From NCBI GenBank assembly GCA_031761405.1, contig JASEVX010000013.1, forward strand, positions 38,284,363 to 38,348,362: a stretch of 64,000 nucleotides of DNA. The letters run 5' to 3'. The translations under genes were made by a program, and so were the position numbers. Source of the stretch: Serripes groenlandicus (lineage: Eukaryota; Mollusca; Bivalvia; Cardiida; Cardiidae). The stretch's first letter is position 1, and each line of letters opens with the position of its first letter. Of the stretch, positions 48,401 to 60,400 are shown piece after piece. The notes below the pieces were generated by a model, which was not told the origin of the DNA, did not search any database, and worked only from the letters and a program-made list of their open reading frames with translations.

Positions 48401-51400
48401 TGTTTTACATAGACTCATATAGGGGAAAAACTTAAAAAATATTCTTGTCTAAAAGTAGAGGGCCAAGGCCTTTGATATTGGGTATGTAGCATCATCTAGT
48501 GTAACTTAACCAAGATTGTTCAAATTATAGCCCTGGGGTCAAAATGACCCCTCCCCTGGGGTCTATTGTTTTACATAGACTCATATAGAGAAAAAACTTA
48601 AAAAATCTTCTTGTCTAAAAGTAGAGGCCCCAGGCCTTTGATATTTGGTATGTAGCATCATCTAGTGGACCTCTACCAAGATTGTTCAAATTATAGCCCT
48701 GGGGTCAAAAATGACCCCTCCCCAGGGGTCACTTGTTTTTATAGACTCATATAGGGAAACAACTTTAAAAATCTTCTTATCTAAGAGTAGAGGGCCCATG
48801 CCTTTGATATTTGGTATGTAGCATCATCTAGTGGACCTCTACCAAGATTGTTCAATTTATAGCCCTGGGGTAAAAAATGATCCCATCCCGGGGGTCTATT
48901 GTTTTACATAGACTCATATAGAGACAAAACTTTAAAAATCTTCTCGTCTAAAAGATATTTGGTATGTAGCATCATCTAGTGGACCTCTACCAAGATTGTT
49001 CAAATTACAGCCCTGGGGGTCACTTGTTTTTCATAGACTCATATAGGGGATAGAACACTGAAAACTTTTTAAGTTTGATTAAATCAGGTGAGCGATATAG
49101 GACCATCATGGTCCTCTTGTTATACAATTGATTTTTAGCTCCACTGGCTGGAATTGCCCGTCGTGCGTCTGTGCGTGTGTGCATGCGTGCGTGCGTTAAC
49201 TTTTTCCTTTAAACAACTTCTTCTCCCTAACCACTTGGCCAATTTGGTTGAAACTTCATAGGAGCTTATGTAATGGCGAATTGCCCGTCGTGCGTCTGTG
49301 CGTGTGTGCATGCGTGCGTTAACTTTTTCCTTTAAAGAACTTCTTCTCCCTAACCACTTGGCCAATTTGGTTGAAACTTCATAGGAAGCATCCTTTTGAT
49401 CCATCCAAAATTCTGGTTTCCATGGCAACCCAAAGAAAAAAATAGTGAAAAATCTTCTTCTCAGAAAGTGTCAGGCTGTTTTCAAATAATTTTGTGGAAA
49501 TGTTCCTTGGGTGACCCTTTATTATTCCTTCAAGAAATGTTGATTGGTTGAAAAACATGGCCGCCAGGGGCCGGGGCTATTTGGCCTTATATAGCTATAG
49601 TGAAAACTTAAAACATCTTCTTCTCCGAAAGTGTTGAGCAGATTTTCAAATAATTTTATAGAAATATTCCTTGGGTGACCCTATTAGATTCCTACAAGCC
49701 ATGTTGATTGGTAAAAAAACCATGGCCGCCAGAGGGCAGAGCTATTTTGCCATATATGGCTAAAGAGAAACTTAAAAAATCTTCTCCTCCGAAAGTGTCA
49801 GGCTAATATTCAAATAATTTTGTAGAAATGTTCCTAGGCTGACCCTTTATCAGATTCCTTCAAGCCATATTGATTGGTTGAAAAATATGGCCGCCAGGAG
49901 GTGGGGCTATTTTGCCTTATATGGCTATAGTTAAAACTTAAAATATCCTCTCCTCCGAAAGTGTCAGGCCGATTTTCAAATAATTTTGCAGAAACATTCC
50001 TTGGGTGACACTCTACAAGATTCCTTCAAGCCATGGTGGTTGGTAAAAAACATGGCCACCAGGTGGCAGGGCTGTTTGGAGATTTTATTTTTGCCTTATG
50101 GCTGTGGAGCGATACTGGCCATCTTGGGCCTCTTGTTAAATGTTATTCTTGTTTTAAAACAGTATCAAGATTATTCTTTAAAAACTTTTAGATGTTTACA
50201 CTAATTTTCTCAAAGGTTATTTAAAGCAGATGACACTAAAAATATTTTGAATTTTTTTCATGAATTTTATTTATATGAATTACAGTATTTACGAATTGAC
50301 GAATGAAGGAAGAGGGCAACTCATTTTGGATGCGGACGATATTCAACCTGCGAACAGATACTTTATAATTTACATAGATCTGGAAAAACAGACTACGCTA
50401 AAGGATATAAACGTGTTGCTGACACAGAACAACAAGAAGGACAGTAGGGCCTTCATCGTTCCAAATGTTTCACCACGTGCACATCACTTTATGAGTGGTT
50501 CCTTTCCAAAAGTTGATCCTCTGCCCAAAGACAAAGCTCGGCATGATAGGTCTTTAGGAAGGTAAGTCAACCAGAGTTCTATACTTTAATAAGGAGTTTG
50601 TTTGTTTGTTTGTTTTATTATATGACAACCAATGAATTTGCTGTTTATCAGAGTGAAATATAAAATCATTATTCCACACTGTGGAATATGAATAAATGAC
50701 GTCAAAGAGACTAACATTATGACGTCAAACCGCTGACGTGACGTCATTTTCCTAGTATTCGGTCATGTTATACTACACAAGTTATATATAAAGAAATACA
50801 TAATGGGTATATTATTTGTTTTTCATCAATTTGTCATTAAATAAAAAGAAAATTTGTTTGTTTTGAGTGTATATGGAATATATTTCAACTCGAAGTGATA
50901 CAATTTAAACATTTTCACTCGCGCTACGCGCTCGTGAAAATATTCAATTGTATCACGTCTCGATGAGATATATTCCATATCCACTCAAAACAAACAAATA
51001 TCCTCTATTTATTGGGGTTTTACGCCGTTTTCAACATTATTTCAGTTATATCACGGCGACAGTTCACATATTTAGTGGTAGAGCATCTGCCTCGGTGTGG
51101 AAGGTCATAGGTGTGATTCCAGGCCGGGTCATACAAAAAGCTTTAGAAATGGTAGTAATGGCCTCCTTGGGGCTCAGGATTGTTGGGTGAGCATTAAAAC
51201 GAGTGGCTGGTGTCAGGATCAATGGACCAGTAGTACTGCATGGTTACTTACCCAGGAAACACTTTTTGCAATAATTGTAGCAAAAGGAGGAATTGCTCAT
51301 GATGAGTTAAACCTTCAAGTATGCACCTTTTCTATGACATAACTACCTGTTTTCCTGCATGGTATCTTTCAATTGTTTTTTCCAGACTATTCTGCTTTGC

Positions 51401-54400
51401 AATCAATTTGAGGATTAATTAATCTAACACCTTATGATTAAGAAAAATAGTTTTTATAAAAATGTGGGAAGGGGAGAAATTGCTCATCTTGAGCTATTTC
51501 TTCTTTTTCAATAATGTTTTCCAAACTGATGTAGTGTGGAGTTGTTTGTAGTTGAATTGTGTTGATCAAGGAATGGACAAAGTGAAACAAAATCTTGCAC
51601 CAAACCCTGTGTTTTTGGAACTCATTAACCCCCGCAAAAGGCGGATGGGACATTGGTTTGGCATCCTCCGCCCTACCGTCTGTCCGGAGCCAAATATCTA
51701 AGGCTTGATTGATTAGATTTGATTAAAAAATTTAAAATAGAGTACTGGTGTGTTAACTCTTCCCTACATATAGACGCTTTCTGACGCCTCTGCAGCAGAT
51801 GGCTTTTTGAAAACATAGTGACAAAAGAAGAAATTGCACAAAACGTGCAATTTCCCCTTTTGCCACAATGTTTTCCACTTTTTGCCATAGGTTACCCATT
51901 CGATTATGGAGATTTTCTATTTTATTTGACAAAAAACGTTCAAAGTGGTCTGCTGCAGAATTGCCGTATGAGGGAAAGGGTTAACTCAGGGATTATGAAT
52001 AACTGCACACTCATAGTGAGATGAATGGTATAATGTTGAAAACAGCATTATATAAACCACAGTAAAACAACAAAACCTTGGCAGGGAAACACATTGGGAT
52101 CACTTCTCTGTAGTCTGTCCGTCTGACTGTCTGCCAAGCTTTCCCCTACTGACAGACAACATATGAGTGGTTTCAAACTCTTGCGTATTGCAGACTCTGG
52201 TGCAGGAGGTCGGGGTTCGATCCCAGCCCGGTTATACAAAAGACTTTAGAAATGGTAGTAATGGCTGCCTCTCCTTGCCTCTCAGGGTTGCAGAATTATC
52301 ATTACAACAACCTGGATGGTGTCAGGATAAATGGACCAGTAGAACTGTTAATTTACCCAGAAAATGCCGTGATATGAATTATATATTGTTGAAAGAGGTG
52401 TAAAAGTTACTCTCCCTTAGATTTTAGCAATATCTCATATTGCAGCCTGTCAATGGGTCTTAATATTATTTCCTTGTTTATTTACAGAAACAAAGTCATA
52501 CCCCAAATTAAATCCGGTAGCAAGAAAAGTGAGCCCATATCTCCATTTTCAAATACCACATCACAAGGTAGCAGGTAAGACATGCAATATATTTTGATTG
52601 ATTTATTTGGGTTAAACGCATTTTTCAATAATTTTTCCATCATATAACTGTGGTCAGTTCACCTACTCATGTGTTTTCTGGCTTTCTAACACCAGTAATC
52701 CACAAAACATACTTTCCAAGCAACTGGCTGCTTTTCCACATAGACTGATAGCCAGTTGGTGGAAGATAAATTACGCTTATCACAATGACTTTTGCCAAAC
52801 GTCGGAAAGAATGTTGGCCGAGCTGGGGTTCAAACTTGCAGCAGACAACTTTTGAAAACATTGTGGCAAAAAGAGAAATTGTACAATTCCTATTGCCACA
52901 ATGTCTTCAACAGTCGAACGCTGCAGAGGTGGCAAAAAGTGCTGTATGCAGGAAATTTGATTAAATTGTTGATTAACCCTTTCCCTGATATAGACGCTTT
53001 CTGACGCCTCTGCAGCAGACGGCTTTTTGAAAACATAGTGACAAAAGAAGAAATTGCTAAAAACAAGCAATTTCTCATTTTGCCACAATGTTTTCCACTT
53101 TTAGTCATAGGTTATCAATTCAATTATAGAGATTTTCTTTATTTGGACAAAATATGTTCAAAGTCGTCTGCTGCAGAATTGTCGTATGAGGGAAAGGGTT
53201 AAGACTTGTGCACCGTGCTTATGCACATGCTCATGTTGGTTTTTATTGAACTCAAATGCAATATTACCCCAACACGCAAAATGTGGCTGATATTTAAAGT
53301 TTTCTCTTTTTTATCATTACAGAAAGCAACATTCCAAGAATAGTAGACAGTCTCGACAAGTAGACTACGATGAAGGTAGGGTTAAAAAAAAAAAACGGTT
53401 CTCAATCTGGAGAACTTGCAAAACCTGGAATACAGCAGTGCATTGGTAGAGCATTAGACTCTCATACCGAAGGTCTGTGGATCGATCCAATGATGAGCAG
53501 GTTCTGCCTTTGGGATTTTGTCAACTCAAATGGCGCGAGTACTGGTTAAGTCTCCAGGAAGGAGACATCGAGGGTGATTTATTTCACAGTTCGGATTAAC
53601 CCTTTTGCCTCATTCGACAATTCTGCAGCAGACAGCTTTCAACTTATTTTGTCAAAACATAATCTCCATAGTTAAATGATAAAAGTGGAAAACATTGTGG
53701 CAAAAGGAGAAATAGTATGTTTTGTGCAATTTCTTCTTTTGTCACTATGTTTTTATGTTTTCAAAAAGCCGTCTGCTGCAGAGGCATCAGAAAGCGTCTA
53801 TATGAGGGAAAGGGTTAACTTGTAAGAGTAGAAAGCATTTGAGAACAAAGTGAAATGGCGCTTGACAATTTCTTTGGTGAAGAGGTTAGATCTGGAGAAC
53901 CAGCAATGACTGGAATAGATGGGATAAATAAATTATACTGTTAATCCCCCCTTTCCAACCTGAAGACGCACTTTGACAAATTTGCAACAGACAATTTTTG
54001 AAACCGTTGCGGCTAAAGCAGAGCTAATGACAAGCAATTTCTCCTTTTTCCACAATGCTTTCAACTCTTATCAAAAATTACACTTTTACTTATAGGGATT
54101 CTTCACATTCAAATGTTTATTTTTTTAAAGATGCCTGCAACAGATGTGTGGTATGTGGGAAAGGGTGAATATTAGGGATTTGGGCATAGATCTAAGTGCA
54201 AGGTTTGATCCCTGCTGCAAACACTCATATTGGAGGGCCCCAAGGTAGATTGGTATTTATAACCAAGTGGGTTACCCTCTATAAATAAAGAATTTACTTA
54301 CTCACTTACTTACATCTCCTGGTCTAGCACCTGGGATCATATACAAATATTTTGAAATATCTGCTGCAGAAAAACTTTTGAAAATATTATACTTTCATTA

Positions 54401-57400
54401 TAGAGATATTTTTGTACAGAAGTTGTCTGCTGCAGATTTATTCTTTGTGGGAAAGGGTTCCTATAGCTACTTCTGAGTGGGAATTATTAGCCCTACTAGT
54501 TTCATTCTCCTGTACTCCTATGTGATGCCAACGAAGGGTTGCACCAAGACTCCTTAGTCGCTTGAAGTGACCCAACTGTATGTTGGATATATAGCCAGTA
54601 ACCGTCCTGATTATCTGATGCCTCGGGGAGGGCTTGATACAGATCTCTGCAAATTGTTTAGCCCTTTCCCTCATACGACAATTCGGCAGCAGACGACTTT
54701 GACGATTTTGAACATATTTTGTCAAAAAATAGAAAATCTCTATAGTTGAATGGATAAAAGTGAAAAACATTGTGGCAAAAGGAGAAATTGCTCGTTTTGA
54801 GCAATTTCTTCTTTTGTTACTATGTTTTTAAAAAGCCGTCTGCTGCAGAGGCGTCAGAAAGCATCTATATGAGGGAAAGGGTTAATTGACAGGTTGTCGT
54901 CAAGGTTAGTCAATTATGATCGCTTGTAATGATGCATGCATGTTAAGCAAATACCGAAAACAAATTAATTTTTACGAGTGGCTATTACAATCGCCATTGT
55001 AAAAAACATTGCAAATTAGATGCAGTATTTTAGCCAATCAAAGGAATTGAAACTGTTCTGTCCAGTACACTTGCTGAACACGGTATCTGCATCAAAAACG
55101 ATGCATGAGAACCTGTTAGTGTTTTAACGATTAATTGTTGGTTTGTTTGTGATGCCTGACGATGGGCTTGGATTAAAATGCGATCTCGGAGCTATGAAAT
55201 ACTTTTTTTTTTCCTCAGATCAAGGCGGAGTCTTCAGGGCCAAAGGTACTGATAATGCCAAGGGAGCTAAACAGGTAAATGAGACACATGATACTCACAC
55301 TGAACGCCCAATTGATCAAATGGAAGCCGAGGAGGTAGAGGAGGTAGGCCCTTGATGCGTTAGTGACCTTGACCTTTCAGAGCTTGTCCTTTCAAAGAAG
55401 CATGCTGTGTGATCTCCACACACTTGAAAGGTCAACCTTGCTTTGTCAAGTTCCAAAAGAAGCATGCATGTCTGTTAGTGTTTAGAATTGTTGTTAGAAT
55501 TAACAACTTTGTTGTCATGGAAACAAGCATGTGTTTTCATGGTGCATAGTGTTTGTTGCGTCCTGTCACGACTGAAAATGTAGCTAATAGTTAATCCTCC
55601 ATTCTGTTTTCTGGTTATGACAATTTTCAGATCCAATCTTTACTTTGCAACTTTAATTTTTTTTTTTATTTCTTTATCACATATATTTGAGTCTTGTTGC
55701 ATCTTCACATTCTCACCAGAGTCTCCATTGTTGGCTTGCATGTTGTATAGTCCCACATATATAATTCTGAAAGAAATCACTAGATATGCAGCCACATGTG
55801 GTTGATATATGATTGGTGGGAAAGGATGTAAAGACCCTAATCACTAGATGCAACTTATGTTGTTTTTTTTTTTTTTTTACTTTACAAATTATTTCAACCT
55901 TCTGGTGATGGAAGACTGCATCTTAATGATAGAAATGATTACAGATTACACCATTTCCAGAGTTAGCTGGGATCTCTTTCTGCTACTTTTGCATGGGCTG
56001 CACCTTTCTGTTTTTTCCCTTCACTCACTCCCCTGAGAACAAAATAACAATATACATTTTTCTAAAAGAAAACAATAATTTAGTTTATTTATACTAGAAT
56101 ATGATTCTAACAGTAATTGTCTTGTGCCTTGACTAACACCTTTTTCTTCTGTTTATTATTTTTGTGTCTAGTTGTTCAAGATCTAGAGAGTCACATATTT
56201 TTAAAAAAAGGAGGATCAAAATTGGCTTAAAAATAGTTAAATTAATTAACCCGATCTTCCTTTTACCTAATGATTTCTGCTTTGAGGACACAGATATGCA
56301 GACATTCTTAAAAAATAAGGATATGCTTGTTGTAAAAAAATTACATTAACTAAAATGTCTTCAAAATGTATCAGCAAAAATGCAAATTCATTTTTCAGAC
56401 TTAAAATAATTTCAGTATTTGAACAGCTACACATTTACATGGGATAGTCAAAAAGTTCAATCTATGAGTTTTTGAGTTTTTGATTTGTTTACAGACCCTT
56501 TCTCACATGCAACACATTTGCAGCAGACGAATCTGTGGCAAACAAAGAAATGGTCAAAGGTCTTCTGTTACAGAGGCGTGAGAAAGTGCCTGTATATATG
56601 CTAAAGGATTTATTTACTAATCATGAATATATCCTAAAAGGAATCAATAGAAAGACAAAATTGCAATTACTCCTTGTAACCTATGTGAAGACATATTTGG
56701 ACATATCTGCAGAAGACAACTTTCAAAAAGACAAAAATATTGCAAAAGGATTACAACAAACTATCTTGGTAAAACAGATATTACCAAAAAATCCATGAAC
56801 TTTTAGATCACCCCTCAAATAAAATGTGTTATTCTAATCACAGACATCTGAGTTTATGTTTGAGAAAATTTGGAAGAAAAAACAATTAAGACCATGTTAC
56901 TATAAGTAGTCTCTCTCTATGGTATTATATAACAATTATTATTATGGTATATGAACAATGCTATTTTAAGAATATTTCAAAATGCTATTATTAGATATGG
57001 TTTTTCACAAATATTAACTCGGATGCCTGTGTTTTAATCGCTAACACTTTTATCCGGACACACGATATTGGCTGATCTATAGATAAAATTATGAATGCAA
57101 TTATCTTGAAAAATTATAGATAAAACTATAGATGGAATTATAGATAAAATACGCTTTTGCTTCTATGATCAAAACATAAAAATATACATTGGGGATCAAT
57201 CAAGCATGTAATATCATCTTTATCATAAAAATGAAAGAGGAGCATAAGTCTCTCAATACATGTACGACCATTTCAATCCTTGAGATATCTGTGTTTTGTT
57301 GAGAAGATATTGCTTCTGATAATGTGATAAGTAACCCTTATCAGATTCCATTTTTAGCTTTTGCTTGCATTATCAAAATATGGAAATAAACAGGGGGGCC

Positions 57401-60400
57401 AATCAGACGTGAAATGTCAACGTTATCATAACAAAATAGGAAGAGGAACACTAGTTTTTAAATAATTAATCAGCCAAAATAAAGTGTCCGGGGTATTGTG
57501 TGAAGCGAGCTTCCTTTTTTTATTGTTTGTTTATTATTATATTGTTATATTTCACATTGAAACGATAGACACCCCGAGTTTTGAAGAAATCCTAAACTGG
57601 TATAATCAGAAACATAGGCTAGATGATTTCTTTATTTGCTTTTTGCAATCGAATGAGCTAGGCAATGGGAAGACAAATGTCTTAATGTCCGTTGCAGACA
57701 TAGATCCAGACTGTGGTCAGGTAATCTTATCAGAGTCTTAATCCTTTCCCTCATACGACAATTCTGCAGCAGACGACTTTGAACATATTTTGTCAAATAA
57801 TGGAAAATCTCTATAATTGAATGGATAACCTATGACTAAAGGATTCGAAATCAGTCTGTATGTGCGAAAGAGTTAATTCAGCAATTCACATAATCTGTTA
57901 ATGTATTACCTGATTTCACAGTTTTAAGTCTACTGAGATGAAATAATAATTGGGCTAATGGGACACAAAAAGAAAATACAATGCATTCTGTATTAGGAGA
58001 AGGTTCAATAACCATTTTTGTGGTGAAGAGTGTTTACCCACTTTAAGGGGGAAACCAGGGTTCAAGCCTCTGTTATATACCTGAAAGAATGTTGAAAACA
58101 GATGCAGAAATCTTTGATATTTGAGCCGTCCTGCGAGGAAACCAATATTACGGCATCTGCATAATGTATCGACCCAGATCAGCCTGCGCAGTCAGCGCAG
58201 ACTGATCCGGGCCGACACATTCCGTCTCATGGGTATAGAGTAATGAATCCTGAAACAGAAAATCCACAGGAGGTGAAAAGTGTCTATCCGGGTAAGCCTA
58301 CGCGGCATGCTTAGGCTGATCCGGTTCGATACTTTACGCAGAGTCCACAATGTTGGTTTCCTTGTGAGACGGCTCATTTATAGGTATATGAATAGAAAAA
58401 GAGGAGTAATCTGGTCTTTCTGAGCCATTGCATCGCTTTAATTATTAAGCAAGCAAACCCTATATTGTGGTTCTTTTTTAGTGCTCTCCCTAAATATTGT
58501 TTTTCAGAGATGAAAAATGCCAAACTTTTGATGCTCCTGTAGTATAGACTTTATAATTAGCAGTTTACCCCTTTCCACATGGAACAACTCTGCAGCTGAC
58601 GACTTTAAAAACAATTTCAAACATAACTTTGAATGTCTCTTTAAATGAATGTAAAATAATTGATTAAAGTTGAATATTTTGTGGTAAATTATGAAATGCT
58701 TAATTGCTTATATAATTTTGAAAATATAATTTGATAGATAAACAAACTATTAAGCTTTTTTACTATCTTTTTTTGTACGGAACTATTGATATTTGCCTTT
58801 TAGATTTTAACAGTATAATTAGATTTATTTTTTTCATACTTGCACTGCACTCTCTGTTTTCTCCTTCTTTTCTCCGTGTTTGCTGTGGCTACTCTAGGAA
58901 GACTTTCCTACCAAAGAAAAGACAACTCCTATTCCGCCTGGCACGGAACTAAATAAAAAGCCATCAAAGGATTCGAAGCAGGACAAAGACATAAAGAAAC
59001 AAAAGAATTCTGAGGTAAAAAAGAATAATAAGTCAAATGGTAATGATAAACTCTATGTCAGTGATATCCCACCAGTTGTTGAAGAAGAGACAAAGGTTGA
59101 TAAAGTTGCGAAAAACGCTCCGGTCATAAAGGAAGCTACCGAGGATAAGGAGAGTCAGGTGGCGGAGGACACCTTTGACCATTACAAAGATGGGGCGACC
59201 CCTAATGAGTTGAAAACAAGCAATGTGTCTACTAGTAAACCCCCTCTTTCTACCAGCCCTCATGATTCAAGTAAAGGAGTTAACACCGAGGTATTAGTTG
59301 TGTACTAGTATATGTGTGTGTGTGTGTAATGGAAGAAATGTCATGGCCTCGTCATTAATGTGTAACTCCGTGTGTAATGTATAAATTGGTTGTGTGTATG
59401 TGTTTGTAATGGGACCTCTGTTATGACCTTTGATTCATTGTGTAACTCCATGTGTTATGTATGTATTGGCTGTGTACATATATAAGATGTGTGTGTGTAT
59501 TTAATCAGACTACTGTCAGGGCCTCATAATTCATGTGTAACCCAATATGTAAAATTATGACGTTGTGGATTCTGTGAGTTGAAAACAAGCAATTTTTCTC
59601 TGTATGTGTTTGTAATGGGACTTGGATTCACATGTAACTCCATTTGTTATGTATGTTTTGGCTGTGTACATATATATATATGTCAGTTTTACGCGCACAT
59701 GTGTAATCAGACTACTGTCAGGGCCTCTTAATTCATGTGTATCCCAATATGTAAAATTATGATATAGTGATTCTATATATATATGTGTAATGGAACACAT
59801 GTTATGGCCTCTCACAGATTCATGTGTAACCCAATGTATAACCCAACATGGCGTTCTGTTTAATTGCACAAGTGGCATGGCCTCTTGATTAATCTCTAAC
59901 TTTGTATGTAAATATAATTAATTATGTGTGTTAAACATTCTGCATGTCTGCTTCATGCCTCCTGTTTTTATAAGTTCTTACCTTTCTGTTCATCCATTAA
60001 TCTGCATTTCCTTCATAAGTATTGTTCTGAGTTTTAAACACACATGATACACATATAATGTGTTTCATTCACTATGTCATATTCAGGATTTGTTGGTGGT
60101 ATTGGTCTAGCTTTACTTTGTCTTGATTTGTGAATTACCTCTTTCGTAACAGTTTATTTTCAAATAAGTAGCAGTTTAAGTTCTTCCTACTGATGGTTGA
60201 TATTAGACATGAACATAGAACTGCTATGTTGTTTTCTATTAGGATTATCATACATTACTCATATCTTGGACAAGCTTAAGTTCTAGTCGTTTATTGATAA
60301 ATATCAGGTTCTATCCCCAGTCAGGTAAGACCAAGGCTTTACAAAATGGTAGTAATACGCTTGGCATTCATGATTGTTGGGTTAGCATTACGGAGGACAT

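Noticed and set aside
56191..56346. Possible extra exon of the DCDC2-like gene
   Set aside because: A pyrimidine-rich TCTAG acceptor and an open frame exist, but there is no donor, the composition is very AT-rich and it stops in frame.
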